The notes beneath the pieces were generated by a model. It was not told the DNA's origin. It did no database searches and saw only the letters and a program-made list of their open reading frames with translations. A program made the position numbers and the translations under genes. A DNA stretch of 64,000 bases from Campylobacter sp. (GTDB taxonomy: Bacteria; Campylobacterota; Campylobacteria; Campylobacterales; Campylobacteraceae), in NCBI RefSeq assembly GCF_019423325.1, contig NZ_JAHZBQ010000004.1, positions 1-64,000 on the forward strand, written 5' to 3'. Shown here piece by piece: positions 34,936 through 44,246 of this stretch; position 1 is the stretch's first letter, and every line of letters starts with the position of its first letter.

Positions 34936-35322
34936 TACGATCCTTTAGCGCGGCAAATGAAGCAAACGCATATCTAGCCGCCGCGTTAAATTTATACCTT
35001 CGCTCCGCATTCATCGTCCCGACCTTTTTAAATTTGAGATAAATTTTAGCGACACTCAAAGTTTTCTGCCTAGCGCCAAAACCCCTTTGCATCGCTAAAT
35101 TTCATATCTCGCGCTAGCCAATTTTAAATCGCCGCAACATTTAAATTTTTGGTTCTCGCGACGCTCAAATTTTACTCGGCGAGGCGCGTAAAATTCAGCG
35201 GTGCGGCGCCAAAAATTTCAGATAAGCTTTAAAGCCGCGCCTTAGTTTTAAGCTCGCAAAATTTAACCGCACCGCAAAAGCTACTTCGCTGCGCAAAATT
35301 TAACCGCGAGCGCCAAAGCTCT
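34936..35322. other. Gene-free spacer
   Basis: No gene in 387 bases. AATT hexamers recur every 20-30 bases, interspersed with CGCGC-rich pieces. No promoter stands out. Confidence 0.5.
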
Positions 35323-36759
35323 TTACTTCTTCGGCTTGCTTAGCTCGTAGCCGAAGCGGATCTTTTTACTCTCGCCCGGCTTTAGCTCAAAGTCCCAGCT
35401 AAGTAGTCCGTCCTTGCCGAGGCTGCTCTGCTCGGGCGAGTTTTTCAGCGCGACCTTTACGTCTTCATGCGTCGAAACGGGCGCTCGCTCTTGCAAAACC
35501 ACGTTCCACGCGCGCTTGGAGCCGTTTTTGATCTCGTATTCCCAAGCCATGGAATTTTTGCTTTCGCCGCCGAAAAAGGAATTTTTCGTGAAGTTATTTG
35601 CCTGCTCTTTTTTGACTTCGATCAGACTATTTTTACCCAGATACGCCGTAGCCTCGGAGTTTGCGGCAAAGCCTAGATGCACGAGCCCGATCTGCACGCC
35701 GTCGAGCTTTATTAGCGTTTCGCTCTCCTCTATGCTTCTTTCGGGGCTAAATTTAGCCCGCACGTAGGCCGCCTCGCTGCCATAGCCGTCGATGAGCAGA
35801 TCAAATTTTGCATTCAGGCTCTGCTTGTCGAAGCTAAACTCGCCCGCTTCGCCCGCCTTGAGGTTTACGCCGCTAATTTTCCACACCTTTGAGAGCGAGC
35901 TTTCGATATTCGAGCCCGTCCTTGCATACGACGATCTAGCCTCCGCCGCAGGCGCCCTCTGCATATCTGCCACCTCTAGCATCATATCCTTTTTATACGC
36001 CGCCGCGGGCGCCGGCTTTGCAGGTTCGCCCTCGTACCACGGATAAAAGGGCTGCGGCGCGGTCTGTGAGGAGTATTCGTAAGGATACAGCGCGATCGTC
36101 AAATTCGCTAGCTCCGCGTTTAGCGGATTTTGCACCGAGATCTTTTGCGTAACCTCGATCTTGCCGCCTGCAAGATCTGCCGAGAGCTCGTTGTGCGTGT
36201 AGGCGCTTACGTCAACGGGGTAGCTTATTTTTACAAAGCTCGGATCGCAGCCAAAGTTCGCGTTTAAGCGGCGCTCGTTTTTGATCCGGTATTTTGAAAT
36301 TTTCTCTTTGAGCTTTCCGATCTGCTCGTCCGTCTTTGAAATTTCGCCCGCTACGAGCAGGACTTCGTCGTAAACTTTTTGCGAATCCGTCTTTAGGCTC
36401 GCCAAACTTCTATCTTTTAAGCTCGCAAAGTCGCTTAAAAAGCGCTGCTGCGCCTTAAGCGCGACCAGGCGGTCGTTTAGCTCGCGCAGGCTCTTTTCGT
36501 CCGCCTCTTTTTTGGCGAATTCCGCGTTTTTCACGGGCTCGATCTCTCCCAAAGACAATTCGCGCACTTCGCAAGAGCCCGCGATCTCGATGCTGCGGAT
36601 ATCCAAGTACTCCGGCACGTTCACGCTGAAGTTTGATTTTTGCGCGCCGAAGTTTTGGTACAAGAAGGCGGAGTTCGCGTAGATCTCAAGGCTATTTTCC
36701 TGCGCGCTTAAATTTACGGCAAGCGCCGCAGCTGCGCTTAAAAGCACTATTTTTTTCAT
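35323..36759 (-). CDS. DUF4139-family exported protein
   Basis: A 478-residue protein with a Sec signal peptide (about residues 1-19), an N-terminal beta domain (DUF4140-like, YANSAFLYQN...), a long coiled-coil (about residues 75-165, with LRELNDRLVALKAQQRFL and SKTDEQIGKLKEKI) and a C-terminal DUF4139 beta-sandwich ending in WDFELKPGESKKIRFGYEL. The family is widespread and usually periplasmic or surface-linked (once called mucoidy inhibitor A), without a defined biochemical role. GGAGCG precedes the ATG. It appears monocistronic. Confidence 0.85.
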   Translation of the reverse strand: MKKIVLLSAAAALAVNLSAQENSLEIYANSAFLYQNFGAQKSNFSVNVPEYLDIRSIEIAGSCEVRELSLGEIEPVKNAEFAKKEADEKSLRELNDRLVALKAQQRFLSDFASLKDRSLASLKTDSQKVYDEVLLVAGEISKTDEQIGKLKEKISKYRIKNERRLNANFGCDPSFVKISYPVDVSAYTHNELSADLAGGKIEVTQKISVQNPLNAELANLTIALYPYEYSSQTAPQPFYPWYEGEPAKPAPAAAYKKDMMLEVADMQRAPAAEARSSYARTGSNIESSLSKVWKISGVNLKAGEAGEFSFDKQSLNAKFDLLIDGYGSEAAYVRAKFSPERSIEESETLIKLDGVQIGLVHLGFAANSEATAYLGKNSLIEVKKEQANNFTKNSFFGGESKNSMAWEYEIKNGSKRAWNVVLQERAPVSTHEDVKVALKNSPEQSSLGKDGLLSWDFELKPGESKKIRFGYELSKPKK

Positions 36760-37163
36760 TTTCGCTCCTTAAAAATTTTATGTATATTGTAACGATAAAT
36801 TTTGATTTTTATGCTTAAAATTTAGAGCGAATTTTAAAATTCCGGCCTCGCCGCCCGCTTTGAAATTTTAAAATTTCGCCGCCGCAAAATCCCCGTCGCG
36901 GACGTTAAAATTTTACCGCCAATAGCGTTCATTAAGTCCTCTCACTCGCGCAGCCTAAGCGATAAAATTTTAAAATTTCGAAGCCTCTATTACAAGGACG
37001 AGCTTCGCTCATCCGCGAAGTCAAACCGATAAAAATGCAGGCGCTAGCCTGCCGTAACTTTAGCGGGGCGTGGGGCAGAGCCCCACTCGCAGGCTCGGAC
37101 CTTCAAGGAAACATCAGCAGCGCCTTGCGCTTCGCTTGTTTTGTTCGAGCCGAGAAGTCAAGA
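36760..37163. other. Gene-free spacer
   Basis: No gene. AAATTTTAAAATTT palindromes lie near 36830, 36863 and 36965, followed by a GC-rich segment (GGGGCGTGGGGCAGAGCCCCA near 37064-37084, a possible hairpin) before the 3' end of the ABC ATPase. Confidence 0.5.
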
Positions 37164-37940
37164 TCAAAACGGATACGTCAAGCAGCAGACGCGACCGACC
37201 TTTTCGTTGTAGCTGACGTCGAGCTTCAGATCGTATAGTTTGCTTAAAATTTCGCTTTTTATGATCTGCTCGGCCTTGCCGTATGCGACCTCGCCGCCGC
37301 CTTTTACGAGCGCGACGTATCCGCCCAAAAGCAGCGCGAAGTCCGGATTGTGCGTGGCCAAAACGACGGTGTAGCCGTTTTTGAGAAGCTCTTTTGTGGC
37401 GCGGAGAAATTTGTATTGGTTGGCAAAGTCTAACGCCGAGGTCGGCTCGTCGAAGATCACGATCTTCGGCTCGCTGCAAAGTGCGCGCGCGATGGATGCC
37501 ATCTGCCTCTGGCCGCCGCTTAGGCGCGTGATGATCTTGTCTTTTAGGTGCCAAATTTCAAGCATTTTCATGTAGCGCTGCGCAAGCTTGTAGTCGTTTT
37601 CGCTCGGCTGCGAAAAGATCCCGATATGCGCCGTGCGCCCCATCAGGACGTATTCGAAGACGCTATAGTCGTACTCGCAGACCTCGCTTTGCGAGACGTA
37701 GCCGATGATTTCGGCGCGCCCTTTGGCGCTGAGGCTCGCCATATCCTTGCCGTCGATTGAAATTTTACCGCGCAGGGGCTCAAGCGTGCCGCTGATTAAA
37801 TTTAAAAGCGTCGATTTTCCCGCGCCGTTTTGCCCCAAAATCGTCAGCATCGCGCCCGCTTCGAGGTTTAAGTTCACGTCGCGCAGCGTCAGAGGGGCGG
37901 ATTTTGCGTAGCCGAAGTCTAAGCTCTCGATCTTAACCAT
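37164..37940 (-). CDS. FecE/BtuD-type metal-chelate ABC transporter ATPase
   Basis: A 258-residue ATPase with Walker A (GQNGAGKST), signature (LSGGQRQMASIARAL), Walker B (IVIFDEPTSALD) and the H-loop (LATHN). The insertion and length match the FecE/FhuC/BtuD group that energises import of iron siderophores, heme, cobalamin or other metal chelates. It overlaps the permease gene by eight bases. The binding-protein gene expected in the same operon is a pseudogene upstream (38939-39260). Confidence 0.92.
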   Translation of the reverse strand: MVKIESLDFGYAKSAPLTLRDVNLNLEAGAMLTILGQNGAGKSTLLNLISGTLEPLRGKISIDGKDMASLSAKGRAEIIGYVSQSEVCEYDYSVFEYVLMGRTAHIGIFSQPSENDYKLAQRYMKMLEIWHLKDKIITRLSGGQRQMASIARALCSEPKIVIFDEPTSALDFANQYKFLRATKELLKNGYTVVLATHNPDFALLLGGYVALVKGGGEVAYGKAEQIIKSEILSKLYDLKLDVSYNEKVGRVCCLTYPF

Positions 37941-38925
37941 TTAGCTTCCTTTTGTTTTTAAGTAGGATGAATATAAAAAATAGCGTGCCGATGAAGCCCG
38001 TAAGCACCCCCAGCGGGATCTCGCTTTGATTTATGCTGCGCGCTACGTCGTCTACGATGAGCACGAAGATCGCGCTTAAAAATATGCTCGCCGGGATCGC
38101 CTTGGTGTTGCTAACGCCCACGATCATGCGCGTTAGATGCGGCATCAAAAGCCCCACCCACGCGACTATGCCGCTGATACACACGCTACTTGCGGTTAGC
38201 AGCGTCGCGCAGACGATGATGATGCCCCGCTCCAGCACGACGTTTACGCCGAGCTTCGCTGCCGTCGCATCGCCCATGGATAGGACGTTTATGCGGTAGC
38301 TCATCAGCACCAAGATAGCGATACAAACCCCCATCACCGGCGCTATCATCGCCAGCACGGAGGGATCGACCTTCGCGAGGCTTCCTAGCTGCCAATACAC
38401 GATGTCTGCAAGCTTCGTCTCGGGATCCGCCATAAATTTTAAAAACCCAATCAACGCGCCCATCAGACCGCTTACGATGATGCCGGCAAGCACAAGCATT
38501 ATGGTGGCGCTCGAACGCAGCGCGCGCGTAATCAGAAGCGTAATGCAAACCGCCGCAAGCCCAAAAACGAAGGCGAAAAGCTGGATCAAAAGGATATTTA
38601 GATCAAGCAGGATCGCGATCGCCGCGCCTACGCAGGCTCCGGCGCTGACGCCTAAGAGATCTGGCGAGACGAGTTGGTTTTTAAAGACACCCTGATACGC
38701 CGTGCCGCTGATGCCCAGCGCCGCGCCCACGAGCACCGCGGCGATGATGCGCGGCAAGCGCACATCCATAACGACGTTGTGGACGTTTTGCGCTACTTCG
38801 CCGCCGCTAAGCGCTTTTAAAACCTCGGCGATGCTTAGGCCGAAGCGCCCTATACAAAGCGATATCGCAATCGTTGCAATCGTCGCCAGTATCAGCAGCA
38901 GGAGCATAAATTTAAAATTTTTCAT
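37933..38925 (-). CDS. FecCD-type metal-chelate ABC transporter permease
   Basis: A 330-residue permease with about ten helices of the FecCD/BtuC family. Visible signatures are the VRLPRIIAAVLVGAALGISG segment near residue 55-75, GVSAGACVGAA, and the C-terminal GIVAWVGLLMPHLTRMIVG coupling region. It would import an iron-siderophore, heme, cobalamin or similar chelate, together with the ATPase downstream. The start ATG has GGGAAGG upstream. Substrate cannot be told, and the cognate binding protein appears lost here. Confidence 0.9.
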   Translation of the reverse strand: MKNFKFMLLLLILATIATIAISLCIGRFGLSIAEVLKALSGGEVAQNVHNVVMDVRLPRIIAAVLVGAALGISGTAYQGVFKNQLVSPDLLGVSAGACVGAAIAILLDLNILLIQLFAFVFGLAAVCITLLITRALRSSATIMLVLAGIIVSGLMGALIGFLKFMADPETKLADIVYWQLGSLAKVDPSVLAMIAPVMGVCIAILVLMSYRINVLSMGDATAAKLGVNVVLERGIIIVCATLLTASSVCISGIVAWVGLLMPHLTRMIVGVSNTKAIPASIFLSAIFVLIVDDVARSINQSEIPLGVLTGFIGTLFFIFILLKNKRKLNG

Positions 38926-38938
38926 ACCTTCCCTTGCT

Positions 38939-39260
38939 TTAAATTTTATCTTTTGCCTTAAATTTAATCTTTGAAATTTCGCCTCGTTGAAACCTGTTTA
39001 AAATTCCGCCCTTCGGCTCGTAGGCGAAAGGCTTGCAGTAAAATTCCTTCGTGATGGCTCCAAGATCAATATTTCAGAAAAGATCCGGATGAAAATTTTA
39101 GCCGCCTACAAGATTTGTAGTGACGTCCTCGCGCCCGTGCAGTCCCAGCCGAAAATGTTTGCAGGCGCAGCATAGACGCGCTTTTGTCGCACCGCCTCAA
39201 GCTGCGAAACGCAGGACTTGACAGCAGCGCCTCCGCCTCGCACGACATTTTCTATCGATG
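38939..39260 (-). pseudogene. Remnant of a periplasmic metal-chelate binding protein gene
   Basis: On the minus strand, directly upstream of the permease, the C-terminal part of a TroA/BtuF-type binding protein can be read across frames: RQKRVYAAPANIFGWDC, then a TAG where a Trp codon would be expected, AAKIFIR shifting to HPDLF, a TGA, and NIDLGAITKEFYCKPFAY to EPKGGIL, ending at TAA 38939-38941. The N-terminal part is not recognisable. The gene is inactivated by at least two stops and a frameshift. Confidence 0.75.
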
Positions 39261-39786
39261 ATGACGCAGAGACTGCAGCGACTTTGATTTATACATCTAA
39301 ATCCTTAAACAGATGTGGCATTTTAGCATATATCATATTAAATTTTTATGATTTTAGCTTTCATATACGCGAGCGAAATTTAATGGCGTGCAGCTCCGTG
39401 TAATAAGGCTTTTAGCAAAATTTAGCTTGCGGATTTCAGATGAGCGTCTACGAAATTTATGCTGAGATGGAATTTTAAAATTTCATCCGTTCGCGAAAGA
39501 TAGACTTAAACCTGATGGCAGAATTTTGCCTGGCTAAATTTCGCCTATTTAGCAGCAGACAGCGCGCGGCGAAATTTTACGTAGGATTTTAAGATTTGAT
39601 TTAGAATTCCGTAAACGGATACTGCGCGAAAATTTTCTCTTTATTAGGCCCCGGTTTTGCTAGCCACTTAGTCTTAGAATTTTATTAGCCGTTTGGATGC
39701 GGGATTTTATTTGCCCGCAAGAGGTTAAATTTTATCATGAAATTTCGCATCGTTTAAAATGCGATGCGAAATGAATCCGTCCGTTG
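39261..39786. other. Gene-free spacer downstream of cooS
   Basis: No gene is seen in this 526-base stretch. It is AT-rich with AATT hexamers and probably includes the decayed 5' part of the binding-protein pseudogene. Confidence 0.4.
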
Positions 39787-42507
39787 CTACTGCCAGCCTA
39801 GGGATTTGCGTTTTAAGCGCATGTCGCTTACCATTTTTAGCGCAAGCGCGACCGGATCGGTATCTACGTGCATCACAGAGCCAAGCGCTCGCCTGGTGCC
39901 CTCTTTGAAAAAGTGTATGACATTTGCGGAGCCGTGGATTTGATACTCGACGCAGTGATATGAGTCGATGCCCATTAGACGGAATCCGAGCGAGGCATCG
40001 ACGCCCTTTTCGTTCGCCCACTCGGGAGAAGTGAAGGCAAGCGGCAGCTCGTAGAGATTTTTGTCTAGCACCCCTGCGATACCTGCGAAAATTCCGCTGG
40101 AGCGAGTATTATCGATACACTCACCCACGTGCCAAACCGGCGGAAGCTCATCTTTTTCTAAAAATGCCCGCAGCGACGCGCCTGCTTTTTTATACGCGCT
40201 TTTTTGGCAAAAGCCCAGCTTCATTAGTGGGAACGACGCGCAGCCGTTGGTTAGGATTAGGACGTTATTTTCGATTAGGGTTTGTGCGACATCTATGATA
40301 GCGCGCTCATAAGGCACTTTAGGATTGGTGCAGCCGACCATATTTACGATGCCTAAAATTTCACCGCTTTTTAGCGCGTGCGCTAACGGCTCCATGCCGC
40401 CGTAGTGCTTATGGACGAATTCTACCGAAAAGCCAACTTCGGCCTCGACTTCATACGGCGGGATATATACCGGCAGTCCCTTGCGCTTTTCGTGAGATTG
40501 CAATGCGCGGTCTAGAATTTTACGCGCTAAATTCCTAGTCTCGGCGATATTGCTATGGTGATGATCGTAGCCTATATGCTCGGCTCCGGGAAGCCTAGCT
40601 GATGAGCTTGTGGTAACGACCTTGGTCTGGAAGCAGTTAGCCACGTCCATAATCGCAGGATAGACATCTTGGACATCGGCGACCCACAGATCAAGCGCGC
40701 CCGTGCCTATGACGAGTTCGGCAGTTACGGCGTTTGAGAGCGGCACAACGCCCCAGTTGCGATACATCGCCGATAGCCCAGAACAGCACACGCCGTAAAA
40801 TGCGATCCCATGCGCGCCTATTGCGCGAGCCTTGTCTTGGTACTCCTTAGAATTTCCGATCTCCACTATTAGGCTTACTAATGTCGGCAGATGTCCGTGC
40901 ACGGCGATATTGACCCAGCCTTTTTTGAGTGCGCCCATATTGCTTTTGGAAGTTACGCGATCTCCTACGCCAAATAGCGCATCCGTAGCGATATTCGCAG
41001 CTACTACGCCGGTGAATGTAAAAGCAAGCCCGCAGCGCAAAAGATGCTGCATCACGCTGCGCCAGTCTCCGTCCGTGCCTACACCCGTTCGGTGATACGC
41101 CTCAAAGACTTCGTTATACGCACTAATCGGCAAGATATCCAGCTTGCGCCATACCTCTTGACGCTCCTTGGGTGCGAGCGCAGTGATGGTTTTATACTCG
41201 CCGCTACTTTGCGAAAGATCTGTCAAAAGCGTATCGGCAAGCTCGATCGCTACCTCTTTTAACTCTCTGCCCTCAGTTGGAATTCCAAAGGCTTTGGCGG
41301 TATTGATGATTTTGTATTCGCCTATTATGGGCAGATCTAGCTTGCCCTGTGCCGCCCATTTTAGCGACAGCAGAAGCTCTCTGGCGTGCGCGCCGTGTTG
41401 AGCTACGCCGGCAGCTACTTGGCGCAGTAGGTTGCGCGATACGATGAGATCGGCGTCCGCACCGCAAGTGCCGCGATCGGCCTTTTTAGTAATTTTGCAA
41501 GGTCCCATATTGCAGATCCTACAGCATACTCCGGTAAGCCCATAGCTACACATAGGCATCTGTTTGTCGAAACGATCAAACGCCGTATCTACGCCGATCT
41601 GCTCCATCCTAAGCATCATTTCGCGCACGGCGGGATCAGGGGTTTTCTCAAGTACTTCTTGTTTTGTGGGGAAGGTCTTTTTGTATTCAAGCACCGCCTT
41701 CATATAATCCGCCGTAAATTCCGCCTCGTGAAAATGCTCGAAAAGATTGCCCTGCGCGTCTTTATGTGTGTGCGGACTAGCCTCTGCGGGCACTAAAACT
41801 TTTGGGATGCCGTGTTCGTCAAATCCGATAATCGCGCGATGAGAGTGGGGTTTGTGATCATGGTTATGTTTGTTGTGCTCGTGCGAGCTGATGGCGGAAT
41901 CCTCGTCGTGCTCATGCGAAGACGCCGCAGAATTTGCGCCGTATTCGTGTAAATAGGCTGCGAGATTCTCTTCTTGATCGTGCGAGTGGGTCGCAAGATC
42001 TTCGTAGTGTAGATGCGAATGGATTGCGGAGCTATCGCTATGCTCGTGCGAGCAAGAGAAATGGTCTTTGCTGCTTGGGCTCTTCGCAGGATTTGAGATG
42101 GAATTTGTCAAAGAATCAGCCATGGAATTTGTTGTAGAGTTTATTGCGGATTTTTTAGCGTTGCCTGCGCTTTGAGTGCTTGAGTGCGCCGCAAAGTTCG
42201 TGCCTGAAGCAGAGCGTGTGCTATCATCGTAACTCGGTGCGGAATTTTTGGCTTCGCAATCGCACTCGTCGCAGGAATTCTCACCTGCGGCGCGATTTTT
42301 AGAAATTTTGTCGCGAGTAAGCGAGGCGGAAGTCGTAGAATTTGCGGTGGAATTTTTAGCAGTGCTTACACTTTTGTTGAAAACGGACGTGGAGGAGCTT
42401 TTGAGCGCATTTGCGGCGGAATTTTCTCCCGTATTCGCAGCAAAATTTTCATCCGTCGCAGCCTTTTTGCGTGAGTCTTTTTGTTTTGAGATTTTGTCGT
42501 TTGCCAT
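39787..42507 (-). CDS. cooS: CooS-family carbon monoxide dehydrogenase with His-rich extension and altered C-cluster
   Basis: A 906-residue protein. Residues about 265-906 are the Ni,Fe-CODH fold. D- and B-cluster cysteines are at C320, C328, C329, C332, C337 and C348. C-cluster candidates are H537/H539 (VHGH), C574/C575 (GVCCSG), C726, C756, C797 and the catalytic-lysine equivalent K834. At the third Fe ligand, where CODHs have DxQC, this protein has Asp (DVQD, residue 614). Residues 1-150 are Asn-Ser-rich with a CDECDC motif; residues 150-260 hold about 23 His. No cooF, cooC or hydrogenase is nearby. It may be a deviant CooS like CooS-V rather than a CO-active enzyme. AAGGAG precedes the ATG. 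Confidence 0.88.
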   Translation of the reverse strand: MANDKISKQKDSRKKAATDENFAANTGENSAANALKSSSTSVFNKSVSTAKNSTANSTTSASLTRDKISKNRAAGENSCDECDCEAKNSAPSYDDSTRSASGTNFAAHSSTQSAGNAKKSAINSTTNSMADSLTNSISNPAKSPSSKDHFSCSHEHSDSSAIHSHLHYEDLATHSHDQEENLAAYLHEYGANSAASSHEHDEDSAISSHEHNKHNHDHKPHSHRAIIGFDEHGIPKVLVPAEASPHTHKDAQGNLFEHFHEAEFTADYMKAVLEYKKTFPTKQEVLEKTPDPAVREMMLRMEQIGVDTAFDRFDKQMPMCSYGLTGVCCRICNMGPCKITKKADRGTCGADADLIVSRNLLRQVAAGVAQHGAHARELLLSLKWAAQGKLDLPIIGEYKIINTAKAFGIPTEGRELKEVAIELADTLLTDLSQSSGEYKTITALAPKERQEVWRKLDILPISAYNEVFEAYHRTGVGTDGDWRSVMQHLLRCGLAFTFTGVVAANIATDALFGVGDRVTSKSNMGALKKGWVNIAVHGHLPTLVSLIVEIGNSKEYQDKARAIGAHGIAFYGVCCSGLSAMYRNWGVVPLSNAVTAELVIGTGALDLWVADVQDVYPAIMDVANCFQTKVVTTSSSARLPGAEHIGYDHHHSNIAETRNLARKILDRALQSHEKRKGLPVYIPPYEVEAEVGFSVEFVHKHYGGMEPLAHALKSGEILGIVNMVGCTNPKVPYERAIIDVAQTLIENNVLILTNGCASFPLMKLGFCQKSAYKKAGASLRAFLEKDELPPVWHVGECIDNTRSSGIFAGIAGVLDKNLYELPLAFTSPEWANEKGVDASLGFRLMGIDSYHCVEYQIHGSANVIHFFKEGTRRALGSVMHVDTDPVALALKMVSDMRLKRKSLGWQ

Positions 42508-42685
42508 GACGTCTCCTTAAAATTTATTTTAAAAATAAGCGAGAATGTAGAGCTCAATAAATATACTGAAAAACTACACTATTTAATTCTTATAGATAAA
42601 ATTTAACGTGATTGTATTTTTTAATTGCTTTAAATTCCCTTAATAGCGCACTAAAATAAAAGATAAAATTTTATGAATAAAATAT

Positions 42686-42705
42686 ACTAAATAACTTAGT
42701 TTAAA
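42686..42705. promoter_or_regulatory. Candidate operator upstream of cooS, shared with the fumarase-hao region
   Basis: ACTAA-ATAAC-TTAGT followed by TTAAA is an inverted repeat that matches the element at 5856-5877 over nearly its whole right half (AACTTAGTTTAAA). It lies about 180 bases upstream of the cooS start. Confidence 0.35.
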
Positions 42706-42723
42706 TTTTGCCGAGCGGCACGA

Positions 42724-43422
42724 TCATCTTAGATAATCGATTAGCTTAGCGGAGATTTCGCGAAACTGCAAAATTTTATGCCCCTTTTTCTCGCGCATGA
42801 AGTCTTGCGCGTCGCGCAATCTTGCAAACGTGATAAGATCGTCGCCTCTGGCGCTTTGCAGCACGCTGCCGAAGACATAAAACGCGTCCTGCGCCCGCAA
42901 AATTTCGCCGCTTGCGTAATCGGTAACGTAAAGCTCCGCACTGCCGAAATTCGCGTCCGTAGAATTTGCCTCGCGGGAATTTGCGCTAGCGGAATTTGCC
43001 TCGCCTAAATTGCCGCTAACTGGATTTTTGCTCTCAGAATTCGCCCCCAAAGAATTTTCATTCTCAGAATTCATCTTTGCGGAAGCTCCGTTAAAATTTG
43101 CGCCCGAGCTCTCACCCTCGAAAAAATACGCAAACATCGCCTTGGGCGAAGCAAACGCGAGCGCGCTGCCGTCTTTAAGCCTTGCATAAGCGCGAAATTC
43201 GGGATGCGCGCTAGTATCGATGCCGTATTTGGCGCAGGTGAGATTTACGTCTTTTAGCCACGCAAGATCGCGCGCGGGTTTGGAATTTTGCGCCGAACCG
43301 AGACCAGTATTATCAGGCGCGCTTAAATTCTGCGCCGAGCTAGAGCTTTGCGTCGTGGAATTTTGTATCTCCGCTGCGCCGCAAAGCGCTATAAATGTCG
43401 CCAAAATGAGTGGAAATTTCAC
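42724..43422 (-). CDS. Second NosL-like periplasmic protein, downstream of nosY
   Basis: A 232-residue exported protein (signal peptide about residues 1-17). The NosL-like core includes NLTCAKYGID near residue 62, SPKAMFAYFF, YVTDYASGEILRAQDAFYVFGS and GDDLITF...DAQDFM segments, like the C-terminal part of NosL. It has one cysteine in place of the CxxCGM site. Two Asn-Ser-rich inserts (about 18-50 and 105-165) interrupt the fold. The start overlaps the nosY stop by four bases, so it belongs to the nos locus. It probably handles copper for NosZ, though the missing motif leaves this uncertain. Confidence 0.7.
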   Translation of the reverse strand: MKFPLILATFIALCGAAEIQNSTTQSSSSAQNLSAPDNTGLGSAQNSKPARDLAWLKDVNLTCAKYGIDTSAHPEFRAYARLKDGSALAFASPKAMFAYFFEGESSGANFNGASAKMNSENENSLGANSESKNPVSGNLGEANSASANSREANSTDANFGSAELYVTDYASGEILRAQDAFYVFGSVLQSARGDDLITFARLRDAQDFMREKKGHKILQFREISAKLIDYLR

Positions 43423-44246
43423 GCCAAATCCTTCGATCTAAAGATAAAATAGCCCAAAACGAGGCTCGCCGCGCCCAGCGCGATCGGATAGAGCAGCGAA
43501 AAGGCGATGAAAAGCCCGCGCCCGAAGTGATCTAGGATAAAATACGCCGTCGTGCCGATGACTGCAAGATCGGGATCAAATAGGCTGATAGCGGCGATGC
43601 GGAAGTCCTCCATCGGGTTTGCGAGAGCGATCGCAAAGATCAAATTTTCGTTCACGCCCGTTTTTGCGAGCAGTCCGATCAGCACGAGATCCAAAAACGC
43701 AAGGCAGAAAAGCCAGACGAAAAACGCAAGCCCAAGCCCCATCTCTTGGCTTTTTGAGACGGCGCAGATCAAAAAAGCGATCCCTAAAAACGCCGCACAC
43801 AAGCTAAAAAGCAGCCCCGTATAAAGCAGGCAGATCGCCCACGGAATGCCCGTGCCTTTGATCGCGCCCCAAACGATCGCAAGCAGCAGCGACAAAAATA
43901 TCGGCACGAACACTCCAAATAGCCTTCCCAGCGCCTTTCCGTAATAATACTGTGCCTGCGAGATCGGAAAGCTTAGCAGGTATTCTAAGATATTTAGGTC
44001 GCGATCTGCTAGGATCGCCTTGCTGGTGGTGACGAGCACGAAGACGGGCAGGATGATGATGCAGATCTGAATAAACAGCAGCAGCAGTCGCGAAAGCCCG
44101 CTGAAACCGAGCACGCGCGAATCGGTCACCCCCGTGATGAAAAACGCCGCCACGAGCCCGCTAAAGATCAGCAGATAGAGCAAAAACCAGCGCGAGCGGA
44201 AGGATTCTTTGATATCCAAAGCGGCGATGGTGAGTAAATTTTTCAT
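43419..44246 (-). CDS. nosY: NosY-type ABC transporter permease
   Basis: A 275-residue permease with six helices and the ABC-2 layout (first helix about 20-42, then STLA-like DRDLNILEYLLSFPISQ segment near residue 80). NosY acts with ATPase NosF and the beta-helix protein NosD to assemble the CuZ site of NosZ using copper from NosL. It lies 666 bases downstream of the rest of the operon, separated from nosF by a NosL gene. This gap is unlike the contiguous order in Wolinella. Name assigned from family and linkage. Confidence 0.85.
   Translation of the reverse strand: MKNLLTIAALDIKESFRSRWFLLYLLIFSGLVAAFFITGVTDSRVLGFSGLSRLLLLFIQICIIILPVFVLVTTSKAILADRDLNILEYLLSFPISQAQYYYGKALGRLFGVFVPIFLSLLLAIVWGAIKGTGIPWAICLLYTGLLFSLCAAFLGIAFLICAVSKSQEMGLGLAFFVWLFCLAFLDLVLIGLLAKTGVNENLIFAIALANPMEDFRIAAISLFDPDLAVIGTTAYFILDHFGRGLFIAFSLLYPIALGAASLVLGYFIFRSKDLA

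Noticed and set aside
39787..42507. Classical CO-oxidising CODH linked to hydrogenase or acetyl-CoA synthase
   Set aside because: No cooF, cooC, hydrogenase or acs genes are nearby and one C-cluster ligand appears replaced by Asp.
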